Assembly (NCBI RefSeq): GCF_018919215.1
Contig: NZ_JAHLQK010000009.1
Location: 1 to 50,156, forward strand
Direction of reading: 5' to 3'
Length of the DNA: 50,156 bases
From: Alkaliphilus flagellatus
GTDB lineage: Bacteria > Bacillota > Clostridia > Peptostreptococcales > Natronincolaceae
Below are positions 17,170 to 25,780 of this stretch, one piece after another. The notes beneath the pieces are model-generated. The model searched no databases. It was not told where the DNA came from and worked only from the letters and a program-made list of their open reading frames with translations. The position numbers and the translations under genes are program-made. Within the stretch, counting starts at the first letter, position 1. The number at the start of each line of letters is the position of its first letter.

Positions 17170-18135
17170 TTGGCAGAATTCAGTAAAGAACTCGTATCAG
17201 ATTTTTACAGAACCATGTGGAAAATAAGACTTTTTGAGGAAGCTGTAGAGAAACTATTTTTAGATGGAGATATTCCAGGCTTCGTCCACTTATATATTGG
17301 GGAAGAGGCGATAGCCACAGGTGTCTGCGCTAACTTAACAAACTCAGACTATATCGAAAGTACTCACCGTGGTCATGGCCATACATTGGCAAAGGGAGCA
17401 GATTTAAACAGAGCAATGGCGGAAATCTTTGGTAGGAAAACAGGTTTCTGTAAAGGAAAAGGTGGTTCTATGCACATTGCTGACTTTAGCGTAGGTATGT
17501 TAGGAGCCAACGGTGTAGTAGGGGGAGGCTATAACCTAGCAGTAGGTGCTGCTATGGCGATAGAATATCAAAATAGAAAAGATGTATCTGTTGTATTCTT
17601 TGGAGATGGTGCATCTAATCGTGGTACTTTCCACGAGGCAGCAAATATGGCTGCAGCTTGGAAACTTCCAGTTATTTTCGTGTGTGAAAATAACCAATGG
17701 GCATCTACTACACCACATCTTACTCAAACATCTGTAGAAAATATTTCAGATCGTGCCGTAGGTTATGGTATGCCAAGTATTATTGTAGATGGTAATGATG
17801 TTTTTGCCGTTTATGAAGGAATGAAAGAAGCAGTAGAAAGAGCAAGACAAGGTGGAGGACCTACTTTCTTGGAAGCAAAAACCTATAGAATTAAGGGCCA
17901 TTTCGTAGGAGACCCTGAAATGTACAGAACAAGAGAAGAAGTAAAGGAGCAGTACGAAAATAACGATCCAATCAAGCACTTTGAAAAAAGAGCATTGCAG
18001 GATAATTTATTGACTAAAAAGGAAATGGAAGCAATTAAAGCAGAAGTAGAAAAGGCAATAGAAGAATCTTTAGAATTTGCTAGAACCAGTCCATATCCAG
18101 AAGTAGAAGAATTATTTAATGACTTATATGTATAG
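17170..18135 (+). CDS. acoA: 2-oxoacid/acetoin dehydrogenase E1 alpha subunit
   Basis: 321 aa, thiamine-diphosphate binding. The ThDP motif is GDGASNRGTFHEAANMAAAW, followed by NNQWA; the N-terminal LFLDGDIPGFVHLYIGEEA is typical of the AcoA/PdhA group. With AcoB it decarboxylates the substrate and acylates lipoyl groups on E2. Length and the AcoR-type regulator favour the acetoin dehydrogenase clade over pyruvate dehydrogenase, but sequence reading alone cannot settle this. The TTG at 17170 has GGAGG ten bases upstream; the GTG at 17161 would be too close. First gene of the sigma-54 operon. Confidence 0.88.
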   Translation: MAEFSKELVSDFYRTMWKIRLFEEAVEKLFLDGDIPGFVHLYIGEEAIATGVCANLTNSDYIESTHRGHGHTLAKGADLNRAMAEIFGRKTGFCKGKGGSMHIADFSVGMLGANGVVGGGYNLAVGAAMAIEYQNRKDVSVVFFGDGASNRGTFHEAANMAAAWKLPVIFVCENNQWASTTPHLTQTSVENISDRAVGYGMPSIIVDGNDVFAVYEGMKEAVERARQGGGPTFLEAKTYRIKGHFVGDPEMYRTREEVKEQYENNDPIKHFEKRALQDNLLTKKEMEAIKAEVEKAIEESLEFARTSPYPEVEELFNDLYV

Positions 18136-18150
18136 GGAGGTGGCTAAACA

Positions 18151-19122
18151 ATGAGAGAAATAACATTTTCACAGGCAACTCTAGAAGCAATGTCAGAGGA
18201 AATGAGAAGAGATAATCGTGTATTTGTAATGGGAGAAGATATAGCAAGACAGGGTGGAATTTTTGGACAGTTTAAAGGATTAGCAGATGAATTTGGAGCC
18301 GATAGGGTAAGAGATACTCCTATTTCTGAAACCGCTATTATGGGAGCAGCTGTAGGAGCAGCTTTAGCAGGGATGAGACCAGTAGCAGATATGCACTTTG
18401 CAGACTTTATGGGAGTTTGTATGGATGAAATATTCAACCAAATGGCAAAAGTTCGTTATATGTTTGGAGGACAATGTACAGTTCCTGTAGTTGTAAGAGC
18501 CCCAGATGGAATTGCTAACAGAGCAGCAGCACAACACTCTCAAAGTATTGAAGCTTGGTTTCTTCATATGCCAGGGGTAAAGGTTGTAGCTCCTTCTAAT
18601 CCAGCCGATGCAAAGGGGTTATTAAAGGCAGCTATTCGTGATGATAATCCAATTATTTATTTTGAAAACAAAATTCTTTATAGAGAAAAAGGTCCTGTTC
18701 CAGAGGGAGAGTATATTGTGCCAATTGGAAAGGCTAATGTAGCTAAAGAAGGAAAAGACGTTACGATTATCTCCTACTCTATTATGATGAAAAAAGCCTT
18801 TAAAGCGGCTGAAATATTAGCTAAGGAAGGTATTGAGGCAGAAGTAATAGACTTAAGAACTATTTCACCTTTTGATAAAGAAACAATTTTAGAGTCTGTT
18901 AAAAAGACTCATAGATTAGTTATCATTCATGAAGCAGTAAAACAAGGTGGAGTTGGAGCGGAAATTTCAGCCTTTGTAGCAGAAGAAGCTATCGACTATC
19001 TTGATTCCCCAATCCTTCGTTTTGGAGCACCATTTGTTCCAGTTCCATTCTCACCACCATTGGAAGATGCATATAAAATGAAAACCAGTGATATTGTTGA
19101 AGGAATCCGAAAAATGTTTTAG
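18151..19122 (+). CDS. acoB: 2-oxoacid/acetoin dehydrogenase E1 beta subunit
   Basis: 323 aa, transketolase-like pyrimidine-binding domain (residues about 1-175; FVMGEDIARQGGIFGQFKGL, DTPISETAIMGAAVGAAL, FADFMGVCMDEIFNQMAKVR) and C-terminal transketolase domain (about 190-315; IDLRTISPFD, HEAVKQGGVGAEI). It forms the alpha2-beta2 E1 with the preceding gene, 15 bases upstream. AGGGAGGTGG precedes the ATG. Confidence 0.92.
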   Translation: MREITFSQATLEAMSEEMRRDNRVFVMGEDIARQGGIFGQFKGLADEFGADRVRDTPISETAIMGAAVGAALAGMRPVADMHFADFMGVCMDEIFNQMAKVRYMFGGQCTVPVVVRAPDGIANRAAAQHSQSIEAWFLHMPGVKVVAPSNPADAKGLLKAAIRDDNPIIYFENKILYREKGPVPEGEYIVPIGKANVAKEGKDVTIISYSIMMKKAFKAAEILAKEGIEAEVIDLRTISPFDKETILESVKKTHRLVIIHEAVKQGGVGAEISAFVAEEAIDYLDSPILRFGAPFVPVPFSPPLEDAYKMKTSDIVEGIRKMF

Positions 19123-19133
19123 GAGATAGAAAC

Positions 19134-19610
19134 ATGAAAAAAACACAAACGATTGTGCTTAATGAAAGCAAAATAGTTGTAGGGAGAATTCTTCCCGGAG
19201 TGGATTTAATGGAAGGAATCCACCAAATGTGCAAGGAAAACAACATTCAATTTGGTGTTGTTGGAGCGGTATTAGGAAGTTTGTCCAGCGGATGCATTGT
19301 ATATGCTATTCCTGATGAAGACAATAGTATGGAAATTCGCTACAGCGAACCTACGCATTTTAATGGACCTTTGGAGTTGTTATGTTGTCAAGGAATTGTA
19401 GGAAAAGATGAAGATGGTAAATTCCAAATTCATCTCCATGGATTAATGGGAGATAAAAACCTACGAATAATAGGAGGTCACTTTATCCCTAATGAAAATA
19501 AGATATTAGCTACGGCAGAAGTAATGATACAAGCAGTAGAAGAAGCCGAATTTATTCGTAAGTACGATAAAGAAACAGGTTTTTCATTATTTCACTTTAT
19601 TCAAAAATAA
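19134..19610 (+). CDS. PPC/DUF296-domain protein
   Basis: 158 aa covering one PCC/PPC (DUF296) domain: VGRILPGVDLMEGIHQMCKE, GVVGAVLGSLSSG, and the metal-site-like HLHGLMGDKNLRIIGGHFIP. Bacterial DUF296 proteins are trimeric, and some are said to bind DNA or ligands; plant versions carry AT-hooks, which are absent here. It sits between the E1 genes and the TRAP transporter, 11 bases after acoB, so it belongs to the same transcript. It may be a small-molecule sensor or enzyme of the pathway; its function is not known. Confidence 0.75.
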   Translation: MKKTQTIVLNESKIVVGRILPGVDLMEGIHQMCKENNIQFGVVGAVLGSLSSGCIVYAIPDEDNSMEIRYSEPTHFNGPLELLCCQGIVGKDEDGKFQIHLHGLMGDKNLRIIGGHFIPNENKILATAEVMIQAVEEAEFIRKYDKETGFSLFHFIQK

Positions 19611-19673
19611 ACGATTAAAATAAAGATATAATAAAGATAATTCAAAAACCTAATAAAATAAAGGAGGACAATT

Positions 19674-20690
19674 ATGTTTAAAAAAATAATTGCTGTTGCA
19701 ACTTCTATGGTGTTAGTAGGCTCATTACTTGTTGGTTGTGGAGGAAAGACTGCTAGTTCAGGAGGAGCAGGAAAAAAGGATAAAGTAAGACTAAAAATGA
19801 GTGTTACTGGTTCTGACAGTTCTACTTGGACAAAGGGAGCACAAAAATTTGCCGAGCTAGTAAAAGAGAAGACTAATGGAGAAGTGGAAATTAAAGTATA
19901 TCCAAATGAGCAGCTTTCTGGTGGTAATCAAGGAAAAGGAATTGAAATGCTTAGAAATGGTGCTACAGATCTTAGTTATCACTCTAATATTATCTATTCT
20001 ATTATGGATGAGCGTTTTGGTGTAATCAGCTTGCCGTGGCTTTTACCTGATTATGAAACTGTAGATGCAAAGCTTAATGGAAAAGGTGGAGAAGCTATAA
20101 ACGAAATATTAGATGAAATTGGTGTTGTAGGTCTTGGTTTTGGAGAAAACGGTTTTAGACAGCTAACTAACAGTAAAAAGGCTATTAGTACACCTGAAGA
20201 CGTAAGTGGTCTTAAAATAAGAGTACCTGGCATTAAAATGTATATTTCTCTTTATAAAGCATTAGGTGCAGACCCAATAGCTATGAATTTCTCTGAAGTG
20301 TTTACTGCTTTACAACAAAAAGCAATTGACGGTCAAGAAAACCCAACAGATATTATTACTTCATCAAAAATCTATGAAGTTCAAGATCATTTATCAGTAT
20401 GGAATTACTCCTATGATTCAATTATTTTAGGAATGAACAAAGCAAAATTTGAATCCTTAAAACCAGAACATCAAGAGGCTATTAAAGAGGCTGCTACAGA
20501 AGCCTGTGATTATCAAGTGGAGATTAATAGACAGGCTGAAGGCGAGCAGCTAAAGATGTTCGAAGAAAAAGGAATGACAATTACAACAGTTACAAAAGAA
20601 AACATAGAAGCTTTTAAAGAAAAGGTAAGCTCAGTATATACAGAATATGAACCAATCATGGGAAAAGAACTCATAGACGCTTTTAGATAA
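19674..20690 (+). CDS. TRAP transporter solute-binding lipoprotein (DctP)
   Basis: 338 aa, lipoprotein signal with LLVGC (Cys22), then a DctP/SBP fold: FAELVKEKTNGEVEIKVYPNEQL, SLPWLLPDY, the conserved Arg in DVSGLKIRVPG that clamps a carboxylate, and EVFTALQQKAIDGQENP. TRAP binding proteins nearly always take organic acids. It is set inside the dehydrogenase operon, so its ligand is probably the substrate or precursor of that complex. A hairpin after the gene may raise its level relative to the permease genes. Confidence 0.93.
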   Translation: MFKKIIAVATSMVLVGSLLVGCGGKTASSGGAGKKDKVRLKMSVTGSDSSTWTKGAQKFAELVKEKTNGEVEIKVYPNEQLSGGNQGKGIEMLRNGATDLSYHSNIIYSIMDERFGVISLPWLLPDYETVDAKLNGKGGEAINEILDEIGVVGLGFGENGFRQLTNSKKAISTPEDVSGLKIRVPGIKMYISLYKALGADPIAMNFSEVFTALQQKAIDGQENPTDIITSSKIYEVQDHLSVWNYSYDSIILGMNKAKFESLKPEHQEAIKEAATEACDYQVEINRQAEGEQLKMFEEKGMTITTVTKENIEAFKEKVSSVYTEYEPIMGKELIDAFR

Positions 20691-20700
20691 TAGGATAATG

Positions 20701-20740
20701 TGAGTCCTGCAGGGGAGATACTTGGTTCTGTCAGGACTCA
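20701..20740 (+). other. Intercistronic hairpin after dctP
   Basis: TGAGTCCTG (20701) pairs with CAGGACTCA (ends 20740), a 9-bp perfect stem with only a weak T-rich tail. This is typical of mRNA-stabilising or partly terminating hairpins that separate a binding-protein gene from its permease genes. Confidence 0.55.
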
Positions 20741-20800
20741 TTGTTTTCAAAAAACTTTTAACTTTTAGGTAAGGATGAAGAAATATAAGGAGGGAAAGTT

Positions 20801-21271
20801 TTGAAAAAGTTATTAGATAACATTGAAGAATACATAGTGGCAAGCAGTTTATTTATAATGACATCCATTGCCTTCGCTAACGTTCTTTCTAGAAAACTGT
20901 TTCAAGCTTCTTGGTCTTTTACAGAGGAAATTACAGCTAACCTTTTTATTTTAGCAAGTATGCTAGGAGCTGCTATTGCTGCAAAGAGAGGGAGCCATTT
21001 AGGTTTGAGTATACTAACAGATCTTTTTCCAAAAAAATATCAGAAGTTTGTTACATTAATTAGCACAGTAGCAGCGGTTGTTTTTTGTATTGTACTAATA
21101 AAAGAAGGTTTTGTCCTAGCAATGCAAGAAAAGGCCACTGGTCAATTAACCCCTGCTTTAGGATGGCCTGAATGGATATTTGGTACCTTTGTTCCCGTAG
21201 GAGGAATATTTATTATGATACGATTTATTCAATTTGGAATTAAGGCCTTCAAGGAAGAGGGGGTAAAATAG
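20801..21271 (+). CDS. TRAP transporter small permease (DctQ)
   Basis: 156 aa with four predicted membrane segments (about 13-32, 47-65, 84-105, 125-146) and the family hallmark SWSFTEEITANLFILASMLG with the conserved EE pair. The start is TTG at 20801 with AAGGAGGG upstream. Its stop abuts the DctM start codon, so it is translationally linked to it. Confidence 0.92.
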   Translation: MKKLLDNIEEYIVASSLFIMTSIAFANVLSRKLFQASWSFTEEITANLFILASMLGAAIAAKRGSHLGLSILTDLFPKKYQKFVTLISTVAAVVFCIVLIKEGFVLAMQEKATGQLTPALGWPEWIFGTFVPVGGIFIMIRFIQFGIKAFKEEGVK

Positions 21272-22558
21272 ATGTCAATTCCTGTTATCTTATTTGGTAG
21301 TTTTGTTATTCTTTTATTATTAAACGTACCTATAGCTTTATCCCTAGGTCTATCTAGCTTAGCAGCCATGTTGGCTAATGATACATTGCTAACTATGCTT
21401 CCAATGCAGCTTCACACCTCTATTGGTAAGTTTACACTATTAGCTATTCCTTTCTTTATTTTAGCGGGAAATGTAATGGAAAAGGCAGGTATATCTGAAA
21501 GACTAATCAATTTAGCGGACAAGACCGTAGGACACAAAAAAGCAGGTTTAGCTATTGTAGCAGTAATCACTTCATGTTTCTTTGCTGCTATTTCTGGATC
21601 AGGCCCTGCAACAGTAGCTGCTTTAGGAGCTATTCTTATTCCAGCTATGATAAAAAGTGGATACGATAAAGGTATGTCAGCCTCACTCCTGGCTACTTCA
21701 GGAGCTATTGGAATTATTATTCCTCCTAGTATTGCCTTTGTTGTATATGGTTCCATTGCCGAACAGTCTATTGGAAGATTATTTATTGCAGGAATAACAC
21801 CTGGATTATTAATAGGTGCTGCATTAATAATAGCTTCTCTTATTTTATGCCGAAAAATGCCTATTGAACAAAAAGAAAAAGCACCAAGGGAAGAGGTATG
21901 GGAAGCTCTTAAAGATGCTTTTTGGGGGCTAATGATGCCAGTCATTATTTTAGGTGGAATTTATGGTGGAATTTTTACACCTACAGAGGCAGCAGCTTTT
22001 TCAGCGGTATATGGTATTTTAGTTGGTATATTTGTATATAAAAAGATCAATTTTAAGGGTTTTATAGATCTTTTAGTTGAATCCTCAGTCCAATCTGCAG
22101 TTGTTCTATTTATTGTAGCCAGTGCCAGTGTTTTTGCTTGGATCGTTACTACAGAAGGAATTGCCGATATGGCAGGAGAAGCTATTTTAACTTTCTCTGG
22201 AGGAAATAAAATATTATTCCTACTTTTCGTTAACATCATTCTTTTAATAGCAGGATGTTTTATAGATGCGGTTTCAGCTTTTTATTTATTTGTTCCAATA
22301 CTATTACCAGTAGCCCTAGAGTTAGGCTATGATCCAGTTGCCTTTGGAGTTTTAATGACAGTTAACTTAGCTATTGGACAAGTAACACCTCCTGTAGGGG
22401 TAAACCTATATGTTGCTTCGCCAATGGCAGGAATTAACTTAAAGGAAATTTCTAAGTCAGTTATGCCATTTATATTGGCGGCAATAGCAGTATTGTTATT
22501 GATAACCTATGTTCCTCAGGTGACACTTTTATTACCTAACTTAATGGGAGTTAAATGA
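21272..22558 (+). CDS. TRAP transporter large permease (DctM)
   Basis: 428 aa, about twelve membrane segments. DctM signatures: AIPFFILAGNVMEKAGISER, AAISGSGPATVAALGAILIP, IIIPPSIAFVVYGSI, and FTPTEAAAFSAVYG. It performs sodium-coupled uptake with DctP and DctQ. The ATG follows the DctQ stop directly, with AGAGGGGG as ribosome site. Confidence 0.95.
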   Translation: MSIPVILFGSFVILLLLNVPIALSLGLSSLAAMLANDTLLTMLPMQLHTSIGKFTLLAIPFFILAGNVMEKAGISERLINLADKTVGHKKAGLAIVAVITSCFFAAISGSGPATVAALGAILIPAMIKSGYDKGMSASLLATSGAIGIIIPPSIAFVVYGSIAEQSIGRLFIAGITPGLLIGAALIIASLILCRKMPIEQKEKAPREEVWEALKDAFWGLMMPVIILGGIYGGIFTPTEAAAFSAVYGILVGIFVYKKINFKGFIDLLVESSVQSAVVLFIVASASVFAWIVTTEGIADMAGEAILTFSGGNKILFLLFVNIILLIAGCFIDAVSAFYLFVPILLPVALELGYDPVAFGVLMTVNLAIGQVTPPVGVNLYVASPMAGINLKEISKSVMPFILAAIAVLLLITYVPQVTLLLPNLMGVK

Positions 22559-22577
22559 TATTAAAGGGGGTTAGAAA

Positions 22578-23897
22578 ATGTCAAAGTTGATTGTAATGCC
22601 TAAATTAGGCTTAACTATGGTTGAAGGAAAGGTTTCAAAGTGGCATAAAAAAGAAGGAGATGAAGTTAAAAAAGGAGACCTTCTTTTTGAAGTAGAAACC
22701 GATAAAATCACCAATCGTGTAGAAGCAGACCAAGATGGTATATTAAGAAAAGTATTTGTACAACAAGGCGAAAATGCCCCTGTTACTGCCCCTGTTGCTA
22801 TTCTTGCAGGTCGAGGTGAAGATATTAGTAGTCTTTGTGGTGGAGATACAGGAAAAGTAGAGATCACAGCTACTGGGACTAAAGAAGCAGCAGAAAAAGT
22901 AAAAGAGGTGGTTTCTGTAACAAGAAAAGAAGGAGAATATGTAAAGGCTTCTCCTTATGCAAAAAGCTTAGCTAAAGAAAAATCAATAGACCTGGCTGGC
23001 ATTAATGGAACCGGTGAAGGCGGAAGGATTTTAGCTAAAAATGTATTAGAATATGTACAGGAAAACAAGGTAAAGATTTCTCCAACAGCTGCAAAAATGG
23101 CTAAGGAAATGGGGGTAGATGTTACCGCCATCGACGCAAAAGGAAGAGTTATGAAGGAAGATATTTTATCCGCAGTAGGTATGGGAGAAGAAATATCAGC
23201 TATAGAAGATAAAGTGGAGAAGGTAGCTCCAAGCAATATGAGAAAAGTCATTGCAAAACGAATGCTTGAAAGCTGGACCACATCACCAAGAGTTACTTAT
23301 AATATGGAAGTTGACGTAACTGGCATGAAGGAGTTTAGAGATAAGTTAAAAGATAGCTTTAATAAAGCAGGTGGAAAGCTTACCTATAATCACATTTTAA
23401 TAAAGATAGCATCGAAAGCTTTATTGGAAGTCCCATATCTTAATGCTAGTTTTGATGGGGAAGAAATTGAATTTCATCACTATGTAAATATAGGATTAGC
23501 CGTTGATGTTGGAGAAGGATTAATGGTTCCAAACATAAAAAATGTACAGGATAAGTCCCTTTTAGATATTGCTGTAGAAACAGAAGCCATGGTTACAGCT
23601 ACTAGAGAAGGAACAATTACCCCTGATAATTTATCTGGTGGCACATTTACAATTTCAAATATAGGAATGTTTGGTATTGATTCTTTCTCACCAATTATAA
23701 ATAAACCAGAGGTTGCTATATTAGGTATTAACAGAATTGTTGAGAAACCAATAGCATTAGATGGACAAATTGTTATTAGACCAATGATGAATTTAAGCTT
23801 ATCTGCAGATCACAGTTTAGTTGACGGTGCAATGGCAGCAAGATTTTTAGCAAGATTCAAGGAAATTATAGAAAACCCTTACTTGCTACTAATGTAA
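22578..23897 (+). CDS. acoC: Dihydrolipoamide acyltransferase E2
   Basis: 439 aa. Order: lipoyl domain (1-77, VETDKITNRVEA with the lipoylated Lys), then two peripheral-subunit-binding-like segments (ASPYAKSLAKEKSIDLAGIN, about 116-150, and SPTAAKMAKEMGVDVTAID, about 159-195), then the catalytic domain (about 215-439) with the active site DHSLVDGAMAARFL. Two subunit-binding segments in tandem are less common than one. It forms the core of the complex with E1 and E3. Confidence 0.93.
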   Translation: MSKLIVMPKLGLTMVEGKVSKWHKKEGDEVKKGDLLFEVETDKITNRVEADQDGILRKVFVQQGENAPVTAPVAILAGRGEDISSLCGGDTGKVEITATGTKEAAEKVKEVVSVTRKEGEYVKASPYAKSLAKEKSIDLAGINGTGEGGRILAKNVLEYVQENKVKISPTAAKMAKEMGVDVTAIDAKGRVMKEDILSAVGMGEEISAIEDKVEKVAPSNMRKVIAKRMLESWTTSPRVTYNMEVDVTGMKEFRDKLKDSFNKAGGKLTYNHILIKIASKALLEVPYLNASFDGEEIEFHHYVNIGLAVDVGEGLMVPNIKNVQDKSLLDIAVETEAMVTATREGTITPDNLSGGTFTISNIGMFGIDSFSPIINKPEVAILGINRIVEKPIALDGQIVIRPMMNLSLSADHSLVDGAMAARFLARFKEIIENPYLLLM

Positions 23898-23919
23898 GCG
23901 GAAGGAGGAATTAAAGGGT

Positions 23920-25647
23920 ATGGCAATAAATATAGTAATGCCTAAGCTAGGACTAACAATGTCAGAGGGTACAATTATAAAATGGCATAAAAATGAAGGT
24001 GATATGGTTAAAAAGGGAGATTCTTTATTTGATGTAGAAACCGATAAAATCACTAATACTATAGAGGCAAAAGAAGAAGGAATTTTAGCGAAAATCTTAA
24101 TAGGAAATGGGAAAAGCGCTCCTGTAACAGCACCAGTTGCTATATTAGCCGATGAAGGAGAAGATATTTCCTCCTTTGTTAAAGAAGAAAAGCCATTAGA
24201 AAAAGAAACAAAAGCAACAGTTCATCAGCCAGAGACCAATGAAGATGATAAGAAAAACGTTGTAGTTATAGGAGGAGGCCCTGGTGGATATGTGGCTGCA
24301 ATTCGTGCAGCACAGTTAGGGGCACAAGTGACCTTAGTAGATAAAGGTTCTTTAGGAGGAACCTGTCTTAATGTAGGTTGTATACCTACTAAGGTACTTC
24401 TTCATACTGCAGAAATTTATCAAGAAGTTCTACATGGAAAAGATATAGGCATTCAAATAGAAGGAAATGTAAAGGTAGATTGGGCAAGCCTACAACAGAG
24501 AAAAGAAAATATTATATCCCATTTAGTCGGTGGAGTAACAGGCTTATTAGCTGCTAATGGAGTAGAAGTAGTTATTGGTACTGCTTCTTTTATAGATAGA
24601 CATCAGATTAAAGTTATAAAGGAAGACGGTAGCAGTGTACCCATTAATGGTGACGATTTTATTATTGCTTCTGGTTCAGAGCCATTTATTCCTCCTATTC
24701 CAGGAGTTGAGTTAGAAGGAGTACTAGATAGTACGGCAGCACTTAATTTAGATGAATTACCAGAGGATATCATTATAGTAGGTGGTGGTGTTATTGGAAC
24801 AGAGTTTGCTACTTTGTTCAATAGCTTTGGTGTAAAGGTAACCGTAGTAGAAATGCTCCCTTACATTCTCCCTCCTATTGACAGAGAAGTTGCTGCTGCA
24901 GTACAAGAAAATATGATAGGTACTGGTATTGATATTTTCACATCAGCGAAAGTAACAACAATTGAAAAAGATGGACAAAAATTAAAAGTATCCATTTCCT
25001 TAGATAGAGAAGATAAGGTAGTAAAAGCAGACAAAGTTCTTATGTCCGTAGGTAGACGTGGCGTTACAAGAGGATTAAATTTAGAAGCTGTTAATATTCG
25101 CTTAGATCGTGGCACCATCTATGTAGATAATAGTATGAGAACTAATATAGAAGGTATCTATGCTATAGGAGATGTAACAGGCAAAAATATGTTAGCCCAT
25201 GTAGCTTCAGATCAAGGAATTGTGGCAGCGGAAAACATTATGGGTATTGATAGTGCTATGAAGTATAATGCCATCCCTGCCTGTGTTTATACAAAGCCAG
25301 AAATTGCTTCTGTAGGAATGACAGAGGAAGAGGCCAAAAAGAAAGGCATTAATTACGAAGTAGGTATTTTCCCATTAGTTAACAATGGAAAAACCTTAAT
25401 TATGAAAGAAGTAGAAAATACAATGATCAAAATTATTACTGATAAAAAATATGATGAGATTATTGGGGTACACATTTATGGTCCTAGGGCTACAGATTTA
25501 ATTGCAGAAGGTACATTAGCTCTTAGACTAGAAGCTACTGTAGATGAATTAATTACTACAGTACATGCCCATCCAACAGTAGGGGAAGCTATGAAAGAAG
25601 CAGCTCTTGCTGTAAAAAATATAGCTATACATGCAGTAAATAAATAG
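23920..25647 (+). CDS. acoL: Dihydrolipoamide dehydrogenase E3 with N-terminal lipoyl domain
   Basis: 575 aa, longer than a plain E3 (about 460) because residues 1-77 are a lipoyl domain nearly parallel to that of E2 (VETDKITNTIEA). The flavoprotein part follows: FAD motif VVIGGGPGGYVAAIRAA, redox-active disulfide GGTCLNVGCIPTK, NAD motif IIVGGGVIGTEFATLF, and C-terminal HAHPTVGEA with the active-site His. It reoxidises dihydrolipoamide with NAD. Last gene of the operon; a terminator lies at 25715-25751. Confidence 0.95.
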   Translation: MAINIVMPKLGLTMSEGTIIKWHKNEGDMVKKGDSLFDVETDKITNTIEAKEEGILAKILIGNGKSAPVTAPVAILADEGEDISSFVKEEKPLEKETKATVHQPETNEDDKKNVVVIGGGPGGYVAAIRAAQLGAQVTLVDKGSLGGTCLNVGCIPTKVLLHTAEIYQEVLHGKDIGIQIEGNVKVDWASLQQRKENIISHLVGGVTGLLAANGVEVVIGTASFIDRHQIKVIKEDGSSVPINGDDFIIASGSEPFIPPIPGVELEGVLDSTAALNLDELPEDIIIVGGGVIGTEFATLFNSFGVKVTVVEMLPYILPPIDREVAAAVQENMIGTGIDIFTSAKVTTIEKDGQKLKVSISLDREDKVVKADKVLMSVGRRGVTRGLNLEAVNIRLDRGTIYVDNSMRTNIEGIYAIGDVTGKNMLAHVASDQGIVAAENIMGIDSAMKYNAIPACVYTKPEIASVGMTEEEAKKKGINYEVGIFPLVNNGKTLIMKEVENTMIKIITDKKYDEIIGVHIYGPRATDLIAEGTLALRLEATVDELITTVHAHPTVGEAMKEAALAVKNIAIHAVNK

Positions 25648-25714
25648 TAATTAACAATAAGGATTAATAATAGCAAACTGTTAAAACCCTCCAATTTTAA
25701 CATATAATTAACCT

Positions 25715-25751
25715 TAAAAAAGCTGCTCCCATTATGGAAGCAGTTTTTTTA
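25715..25751. terminator. Terminator between convergent genes
   Basis: AAAAAGCTGCT pairs with AGCAGTTTTTT (one G.T pair). It has A-runs and T-runs on both sides and so can serve the aco operon and the minus-strand DUF4097 gene. Confidence 0.7.
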
Positions 25752-25780
25752 TCTATATTCAATAGGGGGAGTACAGCTAT

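Noticed and set aside
21412-21945. Minus-strand 177-codon frame inside dctM
   Set aside because: It is antisense to a clear membrane protein gene, and has no ribosome site or recognisable domain.
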